The notes under the pieces were generated by a model. The model searched no databases. It was given only the letters and a program-made list of their open reading frames with translations, and was not told the DNA's origin. From the NCBI GenBank assembly GCA_035486135.1, contig DATHNI010000226.1, positions 1 through 35,245 of the forward strand: DNA of 35,245 nt, read 5' to 3'. This document shows positions 16,546-25,184 of this stretch, in pieces. Positions within the stretch are counted from its first letter, which is position 1; the number at the start of each line of letters is the position of its first letter. The position numbers and the translations under genes were made by a program. The DNA is from JASHVB01 sp035486135. Its GTDB lineage: Bacteria > Pseudomonadota > Alphaproteobacteria > Acetobacterales > Acetobacteraceae.

Positions 16546-17937
16546 TCATGTGCTACGCCCCGAGTCGGGCGCGAATTGGGCAACCAGGTCGGCGATGTGG
16601 CCGATTTCCACCAGACGCAACCCGTCGGGGGCGGCAACCGCCCGGTTGCCGCGCGCCAGGCGTCGAGGCAGGGCGGCCGCGTCGAACCCCAGCTTCGCCG
16701 CTTCCTTCAGCCGCGCCTCGGCCTGCGCCACCTGGCGGATCTCGCCGGACAGCCCGACCTCGCCGAAATACACCGTACCGGCGCTGGTGGGCCGGTCGCA
16801 GGCGGCGGACGCCAGCGCCGCCGCCACAGCAAGGTCCGCCGCCGGTTCGCTGACCCGCAGTCCGCCGGCGACGTTCAGATAGACGTCGGTGGCGTTGAGC
16901 CGCAGCCCTGCTCGCGTCTCCAGCACCGCCAGCAGCATTGCCAGCCGGCCGGAATCCCAGCCGATCACCGACCGCCGCGGCGAGCCCCCTGGGTTGGGCG
17001 CGAGCAGTGCCTGGATCTCCACCAGGACGGGGCGAGTGCCCTCCAGGCCGGCGAACACGGCTGATCCGGCGATGTTGCCGCGGCGCTCGGCCAGGAACAG
17101 GGCGGAGGGGTTGGTCACCTCGGCCAGCCCTTGCTCCGTCATCTCGAATACGCCGATCTCGTCGGTAGCGCCGAAACGGTTCTTGACCGCGCGCAGGATA
17201 CGGAACTGGTGGCCGCGGTCGCCCTCGAAATACAGCACCGCGTCGACCATGTGCTCCAGCACCCGAGGCCCCGCCAACGCGCCGTCCTTGGTGACGTGGC
17301 CGACCAGGGCCAACGCGAATTGCGCGCCCTTGGCCAGCCGGATCAGCTCGAAGCTGGCGGCGCGGACCTGGGACACGGTACCCGGGGCGCTCTCGATCGA
17401 GTCCAGCCACATCGTCTGGATCGAATCGATCACCACCAGCGCGGCGTTCTTCGCTTGCTCCAGGCTGGCGCCGATGTCGCGCAGGTTGACCGAGGCGGCG
17501 AGTTCCACCCCCGCGTCCGCCAGCCCCAGCCGTCGGGCCCGCATCCGCACCTGTTCGATCGACTCCTCGCCCGACACGTACAGCACGCGGCGGCCGGACC
17601 GGGCGAGCTGCGCCGCGGCTTGCAGCAACAGGGTGGACTTGCCGATACCGGGATCGCCGCCGACCAGGACCGCCGAGGCCGGCACAAGGCCGCCGCCCAG
17701 CACACGGTCCAGCTCGGCGATGCCGCTGGGCGCGCGCGGCGGGGGCTCGGCGCTGCCGGACAGGCCGACGAACTCGACGCGGTTGCCAGGCTGCGCCTTG
17801 CCGGCGGGACCGGGACGGGCGGCGACGGTTTCCTCGACGATGGTGTTCCACTCGCCGCAGGTCTCGCAGCGGCCGGCCCATTTCGGGGTGACGGCGCCGC
17901 AGGTGTTGCAGACGAAGCGGGTGGTAGACTTGGCCAT
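16546..17937 (-). CDS. radA: DNA repair protein RadA
   Basis: RadA is a RecA-like ATPase that promotes branch migration in recombination. The 463 residues contain an N-terminal C4 zinc site (Cys10, 13, 24, 27: CNTCGAVTPKWAGRCETC), Walker A GGDPGIGKST near 92-101, Walker B ALVVIDSIQTMW, and the RadA-specific KNRFG near 251 in AVKNRFGATDEIGVFEM. It ends in a Lon-like C-terminal domain with VYLNVAGGLRVSEPAADLAV. Length and layout are normal. The ATG at 17937 gives the usual MAK-(S/T)-(T/K)-(T)-x-F-(V/I)-C start. The gap to cvpA (112 bases) holds nothing recognisable. Confidence 0.97.
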   Translation of the reverse strand: MAKSTTRFVCNTCGAVTPKWAGRCETCGEWNTIVEETVAARPGPAGKAQPGNRVEFVGLSGSAEPPPRAPSGIAELDRVLGGGLVPASAVLVGGDPGIGKSTLLLQAAAQLARSGRRVLYVSGEESIEQVRMRARRLGLADAGVELAASVNLRDIGASLEQAKNAALVVIDSIQTMWLDSIESAPGTVSQVRAASFELIRLAKGAQFALALVGHVTKDGALAGPRVLEHMVDAVLYFEGDRGHQFRILRAVKNRFGATDEIGVFEMTEQGLAEVTNPSALFLAERRGNIAGSAVFAGLEGTRPVLVEIQALLAPNPGGSPRRSVIGWDSGRLAMLLAVLETRAGLRLNATDVYLNVAGGLRVSEPAADLAVAAALASAACDRPTSAGTVYFGEVGLSGEIRQVAQAEARLKEAAKLGFDAAALPRRLARGNRAVAAPDGLRLVEIGHIADLVAQFAPDSGRST

Positions 17938-18079
17938 AATGCTCCCTGCCTTCCCGGCAGCATCGCGCCGACCGGTCGCCGTCTGGTTTACTCCTGCTGC
18001 ATGGAGTCGCTCGCCGCGATGACGAGGCGCTGGATGATCGGGCCATTTCGTGCTGTGATCAAAAGGGCAGAAAGCAGCG

Positions 18080-19276
18080 ATGGACCGAATGATGCAGGCG
18101 AGACATCTGCTGTGGTGGACCGGGTTGCTGGCTGCGATGCCCCTGGCGGTGGCGCATGCCGACCCGGTGCTGCTGTATGTTGGAACAGGTGCCGGCGAGT
18201 ATACCTCGTTGTCGAGCGCGGTTGACGCGGCGACCGCTGGCTATAACCCGGCCGACATGTACACTATCGATGTCGATCCCGGGACCTACACCAACGACGC
18301 GGTGCAGATCGACATTCCACTGACGATCCAGAATGATAACCCCACCGCCGGGGCGGCGATCTTCGACGACAGCGCGGACCAGGGCGCCAGTCCGACCTAT
18401 ACCATTGCTAACGGCAAGGCCATTCTGGTCACCGACGCCAACGTGACGATCAACGGCCTCAGCTTCGAAGGCGCTGCCGTGGCCGCCCTCAATGGCGCCG
18501 GCATTCGCGGTGAAGCCGGGAATCTGACCGTCATCAACAGCAGCTTTATCGACAACCAGAACGGTATCCTGACCGCGCCGAATGCGAGCATGAACATCCT
18601 GGTCGAAGGCTCGAGCTTTATCGGCAACGGCATCGCCAGCGGGCCGGGCGCAGGCTATGCCCACGCCATCTATGCCGGCGCCGACGCCAGCCTGACGGTG
18701 CGGAACAGTACGTTCAATGGGACCAAGGCGGGACATGACATCAAGAGCCGGGCCGCCGTCACCACCATCACCGGCAATCATCTCGATGACGGCGTAACCG
18801 GAACGACCAGCTATGCCGTGGACGTTTCCAATGGCGGTGTCGCGACGCTGACCGGCAACACCATCGTGCAGGGGGTCAACACACAGAATTACGCGATGGT
18901 GGCGTATGACTCGGAGGGCCTCGCGTATTCGGACAACAGCCTGCTGGTGCAGGACAACGCCTTCATCAACTATCTGCCTGGCGGGTCGATCGGGGTGGAG
19001 AATTTCTCCGGCGGCAACGGTGATCCGCCAGTCTATGCCCAGTTGATCGGCAACACCTTTACCGACCTTTCCGGCGACTCGCCCAGCAACTTCCAGCCCT
19101 TGGCCGGTCCCGGCAGCATCACCGCCGCCCCCGAGCCGGGCACGTTGCCGCTGTTTGTTGGTGCTTTGCTCCTCTGGCCGGTGATGTGCGGCAAGCGTGC
19201 CGCCAGAGCGCGATCGGGTCACCTTGACCCAGGCCGATCGGGCGATCGCGCTCCAGCACTTTCATCAGGCGCGTGA
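18080..19276 (+). CDS. Secreted parallel beta-helix protein with PEP-CTERM signal
   Basis: This 398-residue exported protein starts with a signal peptide of about 27 residues (LLWWTGLLAAMPLAVAHA, then DP). The body has many right-handed beta-helix repeats of the kind N-(S/N)-(S/T)-F-x-(D/G)-N, for example VINSSFIDNQNGI, VEGSSFIGNG, VRNSTFNGT, ITGNHLDDG, LTGNTIVQG and LIGNTFTDL. Residues 351-353 are PEP, followed by a hydrophobic helix (GTLPLFVGALLLWPVMC) and basic residues KRAARAR. This is the PEP-CTERM signal processed by exosortase. An unusual 20 or so residues follow the basic cluster. No pectate-lyase catalytic motif is seen; adhesion or a matrix role is possible. The gene is divergent from radA; the promoter was not identified. 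Confidence 0.85.
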   Translation: MDRMMQARHLLWWTGLLAAMPLAVAHADPVLLYVGTGAGEYTSLSSAVDAATAGYNPADMYTIDVDPGTYTNDAVQIDIPLTIQNDNPTAGAAIFDDSADQGASPTYTIANGKAILVTDANVTINGLSFEGAAVAALNGAGIRGEAGNLTVINSSFIDNQNGILTAPNASMNILVEGSSFIGNGIASGPGAGYAHAIYAGADASLTVRNSTFNGTKAGHDIKSRAAVTTITGNHLDDGVTGTTSYAVDVSNGGVATLTGNTIVQGVNTQNYAMVAYDSEGLAYSDNSLLVQDNAFINYLPGGSIGVENFSGGNGDPPVYAQLIGNTFTDLSGDSPSNFQPLAGPGSITAAPEPGTLPLFVGALLLWPVMCGKRAARARSGHLDPGRSGDRAPALSSGA

Positions 19277-19314
19277 TTCACGCCCCCCGACTTCCAGCCG
19301 CATGCGATCACCCG

Positions 19315-20625
19315 CTAAAGTTCTGCCATCAGCTTCCGCACGGCTTCGAGGTCGCGGACGAACGCACGGTACTCGCGTGCCTTCGCATCCTCGTCCGGCA
19401 CGCGCAACAGGAACGACGGGTGCACGGTGACGAATGCTGTCTGCCCGTCGTCCAATTTGAACGGCCGGCCGCGTTCGCGGGTGATCGTCACCTGCCGCCC
19501 GGTCACAGCACGCGCCGCGGTGCCGCCCATCAGCACCAGCAGCTTCGGCCGCAACTGCACACGCTCGACGTCCAGCCAGAAGCGGCAGGCCTGGATTTCC
19601 GGCGCTTCAGGAGTCTGATGAATGCGCCGCTTGCCGCGCGGGATGAATTTGAAATGCTTCACCGCGTTGGTGATGTAGATGGTGCGGCGGTCGATGCCCG
19701 CTTCCTCCATCGCGCGGTCCATGATCTGCCCCGCGGGCCCGACGAACGGCCGGCCGATGGTGTCTTCCTGGTCGCCAGGTTGCTCGCCGACGAACAGCAC
19801 CACCGCGTCTGCGGGGCCCTCGCCGAACACCGTTTGCGTGGCGGGTTCATACAGGTGGCAACGGCGGCACTCGGCGGCTTCGTGCGTGGCTTCCAAAAGC
19901 TGCGTGTCGGCGCGCTGCGGCAGAACGACCGGTCCGAGCGGCGGACGGTCGGGTGGCCGAGGTGCCTCGTCCAGCGCTTCCGCTTCCGGGATTGACGTGT
20001 CGTGCTGGGCCTCGCGAAGCAGCTTTGCATGGTGCGTGTGCCACCATTTGGCCAGCGCCGCGTCATCGGCGACGTGCGCCAGGCCGGCACCGAAGCGCGG
20101 CGGCGTTCCATCCTGCCAATGCGCGCTGCCGTCGGGAGTGAGGATAGAGCACGACAGGTTGGGAAAGCGCCGCGCGATGAGTTGCGCGTTGGCTTCCAGC
20201 ACGTAATGCGCCGGCGTGTACCAGCCGAGGTAGTGGCCATCTTCGACCTGCATGAAGCGCAGCAGGGTGCGCATCTTGTGCGCCTCGGCGCGCACGGCGA
20301 AGGCGAGGCCCTGGGCGCGGCGCAGTTCGGGGTCGTCTTTGTGCTCCAGCAGCTTCTCGCCGGCATTGGCGCGGGCGACTAGGCGGTAGAGCAAGGCGAA
20401 ACGGTCGGGGTCGCGCGCCTGGAACGCGAGGGCGGCGATGGCGACCAGCGCTCGCGGCACGTTGAAGCCGCCGGTGCCTTCGGGCAGTTCGTGCGCGGGG
20501 TCGTCAGGATGCGTGCGCACCGACCAGCGCACGTCTTCCGGGGGCACGCCAGCCAGCACGAGGGCGCGCGTGGCGCCGCGCCAGCCCTGCCAGTCGGTCT
20601 CGCTGTCCAGCACGATACGGTGCAT
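19315..20625 (-). CDS. DUF4130-UdgX fusion, uracil-DNA repair protein
   Basis: The protein has two domains over 436 residues. The N-terminal half (about 1-230) is DUF4130, marked by RIVLDSETDWQGWR, PPEDVRWSV, HKMRTLLRFMQVEDGHYLGW and ARRFPNLSCSILTPDGSAHW. The C-terminal half is a uracil-DNA glycosylase-like fold with AAECRRCHLYEPATQTVFGE, GEQPGDQEDTIGRPFVGPAG, TNAVKHFKF, and the insert GKRRIHQTP. The KRRIH segment is the hallmark of UdgX, whose His makes a covalent bond with uracil-containing DNA. The pairing of DUF4130 with UdgX is a known architecture, usually beside a radical-SAM gene. None is seen here. The ATG at 20625 gives the usual (M-x-x-V-x-L) N-terminus; the frame continues 16 codons upstream. 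Confidence 0.9.
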   Translation of the reverse strand: MHRIVLDSETDWQGWRGATRALVLAGVPPEDVRWSVRTHPDDPAHELPEGTGGFNVPRALVAIAALAFQARDPDRFALLYRLVARANAGEKLLEHKDDPELRRAQGLAFAVRAEAHKMRTLLRFMQVEDGHYLGWYTPAHYVLEANAQLIARRFPNLSCSILTPDGSAHWQDGTPPRFGAGLAHVADDAALAKWWHTHHAKLLREAQHDTSIPEAEALDEAPRPPDRPPLGPVVLPQRADTQLLEATHEAAECRRCHLYEPATQTVFGEGPADAVVLFVGEQPGDQEDTIGRPFVGPAGQIMDRAMEEAGIDRRTIYITNAVKHFKFIPRGKRRIHQTPEAPEIQACRFWLDVERVQLRPKLLVLMGGTAARAVTGRQVTITRERGRPFKLDDGQTAFVTVHPSFLLRVPDEDAKAREYRAFVRDLEAVRKLMAEL

Positions 20626-20673
20626 GGCAGGAGCAAACTCCAAGCGGCGCCGTTTTCCAAGCCTCCCTTCCAA

Positions 20674-20872
20674 ACCACTGTCATTGCGAGACCTCTGTCA
20701 TTGCAACGCACGCCAGCGCCGAAGCAATCTCCTGGCCGACGAGCCGCCTGTGGCACGTCAGGCAGGGGACGGCTTCGGCGCGCCTCGCAGTGACGGAGGT
20801 GGGGGGAGCGGCATCTGGCCCTGCCGTGGCATTGCGCCGTAGTCTGCGGGCAAACGATGGAGGTAGACGACG
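20674..20872. repeat. Degraded GTCATTGCGAG-type repeats
   Basis: The spacer between the UdgX fusion and the dioxygenase carries GTCATTGCGAG near 20690, a second GTCATTGC near 20698, CGAAGCAATCTCCTGGC near 20731, and the complementary GGCTTCGGCGCGCCTCGCAG near 20771. Together they form an imperfect inverted repeat related to the perfect palindrome at 11807-11871. No gene lies here. Confidence 0.6.
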
Positions 20873-21724
20873 ATGCTGGAAGTTGTCCCGACGGGAGCCG
20901 CGCTCGGCGCGGAGGCGCAAGGCGTGGACCTGCGCCACGTTGATGATGCGACGTTCGCCGCGATCCACCGCGCCTGGGTGGCGCACTCGGTGCTGCTGTT
21001 CCGCGGCCAGTCGCTGACCGACGACAACCTGATCGCGTTCAGCCGGAGGTTCGGGGCGCTGGACTGGGCGCCGGTACAGGAGAACGGCCGCCGCTTCGTC
21101 GAGGGCAAGCCGGAACTCTACATCGTCTCCAACGTGCTGGAGAACGGCGTGGCGATCGGCAGCCTGGGGGCCGGCGAACTGGTCTGGCACACCGACATGT
21201 CGTATCTCGACGACCCTCCCAAGGCGAGCATGCTATATGCGATCGAGATTCCTCCCTTCGGGGGCAACACGTCGTTCTGCAGCATGTATGCCGCGTGGGA
21301 CACGCTGCCGGCCGCGTTGAAACAACGCTGCGCCGGCCTGCGGATCAAGCACGACGGCACCTACAACAGCGGCGGCTACCTGCGTGACGGAGTCACCGCG
21401 ACGGACGATCCGCGCAGCAGCCCGGGGGCGGTGCATCCTCTGGTCTGCCGGCATCCGGAGAGCGGGCGGCAGGGGCTGTATCTCGGACGCCGGCGCAACG
21501 CGTATCTGGTGGGCCTGGACCTGGCGGAGAGCGAGGCGCTGCTGGATGCACTGTGGGCGCATGTGGACAATCCGGCGCTGGCCTGGACGCAGGTGTGGCG
21601 GAAGGGCGACCTGGTGATGTGGGACAACCGATGCACGATGCACAAGCGCGACGAGTTCGACGGCGGCGCGCGGCGGATCATGCATCGCACGCAGATCAAG
21701 GGCGAGGCGCGGCCGGTGGCGTGA
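20873..21724 (+). CDS. TauD/TfdA-family Fe(II)/2-oxoglutarate dioxygenase
   Basis: A 283-residue non-haem iron oxygenase. The iron ligands of the H-x-D...H triad are His106 and Asp108 in WHTDMSY, and His257 in CTMHKRDEF. The 2-oxoglutarate-binding Arg lies in RRIMHRTQIKG. Conserved structural parts are VLLFRGQSLTDDNLIAFSRR, GGNTSFCSMYAAWDTLP and KGDLVMWDNR. This family oxidises substrates such as taurine, sulfonates, chlorophenoxy acids and carnitine precursors; the substrate cannot be told here. The ATG at 20873 follows GGAGG at about ten bases. It is a single gene, convergent with leuB, with 47 bases between stops. Confidence 0.9.
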   Translation: MLEVVPTGAALGAEAQGVDLRHVDDATFAAIHRAWVAHSVLLFRGQSLTDDNLIAFSRRFGALDWAPVQENGRRFVEGKPELYIVSNVLENGVAIGSLGAGELVWHTDMSYLDDPPKASMLYAIEIPPFGGNTSFCSMYAAWDTLPAALKQRCAGLRIKHDGTYNSGGYLRDGVTATDDPRSSPGAVHPLVCRHPESGRQGLYLGRRRNAYLVGLDLAESEALLDALWAHVDNPALAWTQVWRKGDLVMWDNRCTMHKRDEFDGGARRIMHRTQIKGEARPVA

Positions 21725-21771
21725 GCTCCTCGTATACCGTTCCTGCGTAGGGGAGAGACGCCGTCTGCTTC

Positions 21772-22890
21772 TCACCCCGCGGCGTGCAGCTTATCCAGCT
21801 CGCGGAGGATCGACTCGCCCATCACGCTGGTGCCCACCTTGGCGGTGCCCTTCGCCATGATGTCGCCGGTGCGCAGCCCGCTGGCGAGCACGTTGGTGCA
21901 GGCGCGCTCGATCATTCCCGCCTCGTCGTTCATGCCGAACGAGTAGCGCAGCAGCATGGCGAAACTCAGGATCTGCGCCAGCGGATTGGCAATTCCCTTG
22001 CCGGCGATGTCCGGCGCGCTGCCATGGATCGGCTCATACAGCGCATGCCGCTTGCCGCCCTCCTGCACCGCGCCCAGTGTCGCCGAGGGCAGCATGCCCA
22101 GGCTGCCGGTCAGCATCGATGCGAGGTCTGACAGCAGGTCGCCGAAGATGTTCGACGTGACGATCACGTCGAACTGCTTCGGGGCCCGCACCAACTGCAT
22201 GGCGCAGTTGTCGGCGTACATGTGCGCCAGTTCCACGTCGGCGAACTCGCGCTGATGCAGCGCGGTGACGGTCTGCCGCCAGAACAGGCCCGACTGCATG
22301 ACGTTGGCCTTCTCCACGCTGGTCACGCGGTTCTGCCGATTGCGCGCCAGTTCGAAGGCAATGCGGGCAACGCGCTCGATCTCGCTGGTGGTATAGGTCT
22401 CGGTGTCGAAGCCCCGCTTCTCGCCGGAGGGCAGCGTCTCCACGCCGCGCGGCTCGCCGAAATAGATCCCCCCGGTGCTCTCGCGTACGATCATCAGGTT
22501 CAGCCCGCGGATCACGTCGGGCTTCAGCGTGGAGGCGTCCACCAGCGGGTCCAGCACCACCGCGGGGCGAAGGTTGGCGAATAGGTCCAGCTCCTTGCGC
22601 AGCCGCAGGATCGCCAGTTCGGGGCGAAGCTGGAAGCCGAGTCCGTCCCATTTCGGCCCGCCCACCGAGCCGAACAGGATCGCGTCGGCCTCCTTCGCCT
22701 TGGCCATCGTGTCGTCGTCGAGCGGTGTGCCGCGCGCGTCGATCGAGGCACCGCCGACCAGATCCTCGGCGACGTCGAAGGTGACGATGCGACGGCGCGC
22801 CATCCAGTCGATGAGGCGCCGCACCTCGCGCATCACCTCCGGACCGACACCGTCGCCGGGCAGGATCAGGAGCTTCTTGTTGGCCGGCAT
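21772..22890 (-). CDS. leuB: 3-isopropylmalate dehydrogenase LeuB
   Basis: LeuB oxidatively decarboxylates 3-isopropylmalate to 2-ketoisocaproate with NAD. The 372-residue protein shows the family sequence LLILPGDGVGPEV, GSVGGPKWDGLG, LRKELDLFANLRP, MIVRESTGGIYFGEPRG, the metal-binding region TSNIFGDLLSDLASM, and HGSAPDIAGKGIANP. The ATG at 22890 gives the standard start; 23 in-frame codons upstream come from the palindrome and are discarded. It is the last gene of a minus-strand leuC-leuD-leuB operon and is separated from leuD by the palindrome at 22934-23011. Confidence 0.97.
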   Translation of the reverse strand: MPANKKLLILPGDGVGPEVMREVRRLIDWMARRRIVTFDVAEDLVGGASIDARGTPLDDDTMAKAKEADAILFGSVGGPKWDGLGFQLRPELAILRLRKELDLFANLRPAVVLDPLVDASTLKPDVIRGLNLMIVRESTGGIYFGEPRGVETLPSGEKRGFDTETYTTSEIERVARIAFELARNRQNRVTSVEKANVMQSGLFWRQTVTALHQREFADVELAHMYADNCAMQLVRAPKQFDVIVTSNIFGDLLSDLASMLTGSLGMLPSATLGAVQEGGKRHALYEPIHGSAPDIAGKGIANPLAQILSFAMLLRYSFGMNDEAGMIERACTNVLASGLRTGDIMAKGTAKVGTSVMGESILRELDKLHAAG

Positions 22891-22933
22891 CGGCGGGGAC
22901 CTTTCAAAGGACTTTGCCCGCGCCGTCCCTACC

Positions 22934-23011
22934 GTCATGGCCGGGCTTGATGCGGCCATCTATCGCGGCACCGGTGCCGGTATAGATCGCCGGGTCAAGC
23001 CCAGCCATGAC
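22934..23011. repeat. Palindrome between leuD and leuB
   Basis: The 39-base halves 22934-22972 and 22973-23011 are near-perfect inverted copies meeting at CACCGGTG. They begin GTCATGGCCGGGCTTGATGC and end with its complement. The core GTCATGGCCGGGCTTG is the same as that in the ffh-rpsP spacer, so it is the same family. In the leu transcript it would fold into a strong hairpin before leuB. Confidence 0.9.
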
Positions 23012-23058
23012 GACAGGGGGCCGGCCGGTGCCTGGTTGCATGGTCGGCAGCGTCCGTA

Positions 23059-23682
23059 TCACGCCGCGGTGGTGGACGGTATCCACGGCTGGCTCCGCCG
23101 GCGCGCGGCCTCGTAGGTGTCGATTTTCGGAGCATGCTGGAGCGTCTGGCCGATGTCGTCCAGCCCGTTCAGCAACAGGTGCTTGCGGAAAGGGTCGATG
23201 TCGAAGTGGATTTCCTCACCGTTCGGCCGCACCACCACCTGGCGCGCGAGATCGATGGTGATGCGCGCGTTGCCGCCCAGCTTCGCATCGTCGATCAACT
23301 GGTCGCAGATCGCGCGCGGCAGGCGAATCGGCAGGATGCCGTTCTTGAAGCTGTTGTTGAAGAAGATGTCCGCGAAGTCCGGTGCGATGATGCAGCGAAT
23401 GCCGAAATCCAGCAGCGCCCAGGGGGCGTGCTCGCGCGACGAACCGCAGCCGAAGTTCTCGTGCGCGATGATGACCTGGGCCTTGCGGTATGGCTCCTGG
23501 TTCAGCACGAACTCAGGCCGCTCCTTGCCGTCCTTGTCGTAGCGCAGCGAGTCGAACAGGTGGACGCCAAGGCCGGAGCGCTTGATGGTCTTCAGGAAGC
23601 GCGCCGGGATCACTTTGTCGGTGTCGATGTTCTGCATTGGCATCGGTGCGGCGATGGCGGTCAGCGTGGTGAACGGGTCCAT
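23059..23682 (-). CDS. leuD: 3-isopropylmalate dehydratase small subunit LeuD
   Basis: With LeuC, LeuD forms isopropylmalate isomerase. The 207-residue protein has MQNIDTDKVIPARFLKTIKR, LFDSLRYDKDG, the substrate-binding segment IIAHENFGCGSSREHAPWAL, FADIFFNNSFKNGILPI and HFDIDPFRKHLLLNGLDDIG. It is complete and of normal length for the long type. The ATG at 23682 is preceded by AGGAAAA. It lies 83 bases after leuC, with a G-rich/C-rich repeat between. Confidence 0.97.
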   Translation of the reverse strand: MDPFTTLTAIAAPMPMQNIDTDKVIPARFLKTIKRSGLGVHLFDSLRYDKDGKERPEFVLNQEPYRKAQVIIAHENFGCGSSREHAPWALLDFGIRCIIAPDFADIFFNNSFKNGILPIRLPRAICDQLIDDAKLGGNARITIDLARQVVVRPNGEEIHFDIDPFRKHLLLNGLDDIGQTLQHAPKIDTYEAARRRSQPWIPSTTAA

Positions 23683-23708
23683 GGCGTTTTCCTGATTAGC
23701 GAAGGACT

Positions 23709-23745
23709 CCCCCTCCCCTTGTGGGAGGGGGTTGGGGGGAGGGGG
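23709..23745. repeat. C-rich/G-rich palindromic repeat, copy 1
   Basis: CCCCCTCCCC, TTGT, GGGAGGGGGTTGGGGGGAGG and GG run consecutively. The first ten bases pair with GGGAGGGGG. A copy with nearly the same sequence lies at 27763-27798, differing at the loop (TTGT versus TTGA). It occupies the leuC-leuD spacer. Confidence 0.88.
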
Positions 23746-23765
23746 AGTATTCTACATTAACGTTA

Positions 23766-25184
23766 TCACCCCAACTGCCGCACATCCGCCAGCCGCCCGG
23801 TCACCGCTGCGGCGGCAGCCATGGCGGGAGACAGCAGGTGCGTGCGGCCGCCCGGCCCCTGCCGGCCCTCGAAATTCCGGTTCGACGTCGAAGCGCAGCG
23901 CTGCCCGGGCGCCAGCTTGTCCGGGTTCATCCCCAGGCACATCGAGCAACACGCCTCGCGCCACTCGAAGCCGGCCTCCAGCAGGATCCGGTCCAGCCCC
24001 TCTTGCTCTGCCTGCTCCTTCACCAGGCCGGAACCAGGCACCACCAGCGCCTGCACCCCTGCGGCGACCTTGCGGCCCTTGGCGACGGCGGCGGCGGCAC
24101 GGATGTCCTCGATCCGGCCATTGGTGCAGGAGCCAATGAACACCACGTCGATCGGCACATCGGCCAGCTTCTGGCCCGGCGTCAGCGCCATGTATTCCAG
24201 CATCCGCTGCATCTGCGCGCGCTGGCCCTCGTCCGCGACCTGCGACGGGTCCGGCACCACGCCGGTCACCGGCACTACCGCGCCCGGCGTGGTGCCCCAG
24301 GTCACCATCGGCGCGATGTCGTTCGCGCTCAGCGTGACCGTCGTGTCATACGCCGCCCCCGCATCGCTCGGCAGCGTCCGCCAATATGCCACCGCCTGCT
24401 CCCACGCCTCGCCCTTCGGGGCGAACTCGCGGCCCTTGATCCAGTCGAACGTGGTGTCGTCTGGAGCGATCAGGCCGGCGCGCGCACCCGCCTCGATCGA
24501 CATGTTGGACACCGTCATCCGCCCGGCCATGTCGAGAGCGCGGATCGCCTCGCCGGTGTATTCGATGACGTGGCCGGTGCCGCCGGCGGTGGTGATCTGG
24601 CCGATGATCGCCAGCACGATGTCCTTGCCGGAACAACCGAAGCCAAGCGTGCCTGTCACCTCGATCCGCAGGTTCTTCGCCGGACTTTGCTGCAGCGTCT
24701 GCGTCGCCATCACATGCTCGACCTCGGACGTGCCGATGCCGAACGCCAGTGCGCCCAGCGCGCCGTGCGTGGACGTGTGGCTGTCGCCGCACACGATGGT
24801 CATGCCCGGAAGCGAGATCCCCAGCTCCGGCCCGATGATGTGCACGATGCCCTGGCGCTTATCCAGGATCGGGATGTACGGCACGCCGAACTCGACGACG
24901 TTCTTCTCCAGGGTCTGCACCTGGATGCGGCTGTCGGTTTCCTTGATGTCGCCGGGCACCCGGGACCCGACGGTCGGGATGTTGTGGTCGGCGACGGCGA
25001 TCGTGCAGTCGGGACGACGCACCTTGCGGCCGGCCAGGCGGAGGCCCTCGAACGCCTGCGGGCTGGTGACCTCGTGCACGAGGTGGCGGTCGATGTAGAG
25101 GATGCAGGTGCCGTCGGGGAGCCGCTCGACGACGTGGCTGTCCCAGATCTTGTCGAATAGCGTGCGTGGCCTGGTGGCGGACAT
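23766..25184 (-). CDS. leuC: 3-isopropylmalate dehydratase large subunit LeuC
   Basis: LeuC is an aconitase-family [4Fe-4S] enzyme that isomerises 2- to 3-isopropylmalate with LeuD. The 472 residues show RTLFDKIWDSHVV, YIDRHLVHEVTSPQAFEGLR, GPELGISLPGMTIVCGDSHT, the cluster Cys in FIGSCTNGRIED and in CSMCLGMNPD, and SNRNFEGRQGPGGRTHLLSP. The ATG at 25184 is the conserved start; 46 upstream in-frame codons lack similarity. It begins the leuCDB operon. The 134-base gap upstream shows no obvious leader peptide or attenuator. Confidence 0.97.
   Translation of the reverse strand: MSATRPRTLFDKIWDSHVVERLPDGTCILYIDRHLVHEVTSPQAFEGLRLAGRKVRRPDCTIAVADHNIPTVGSRVPGDIKETDSRIQVQTLEKNVVEFGVPYIPILDKRQGIVHIIGPELGISLPGMTIVCGDSHTSTHGALGALAFGIGTSEVEHVMATQTLQQSPAKNLRIEVTGTLGFGCSGKDIVLAIIGQITTAGGTGHVIEYTGEAIRALDMAGRMTVSNMSIEAGARAGLIAPDDTTFDWIKGREFAPKGEAWEQAVAYWRTLPSDAGAAYDTTVTLSANDIAPMVTWGTTPGAVVPVTGVVPDPSQVADEGQRAQMQRMLEYMALTPGQKLADVPIDVVFIGSCTNGRIEDIRAAAAVAKGRKVAAGVQALVVPGSGLVKEQAEQEGLDRILLEAGFEWREACCSMCLGMNPDKLAPGQRCASTSNRNFEGRQGPGGRTHLLSPAMAAAAAVTGRLADVRQLG

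Noticed and set aside
16553..18046. Long Arg/Gly-rich frame on the minus strand overlapping radA
   Set aside because: It is the alternative frame of radA, with a composition typical of shadow frames.
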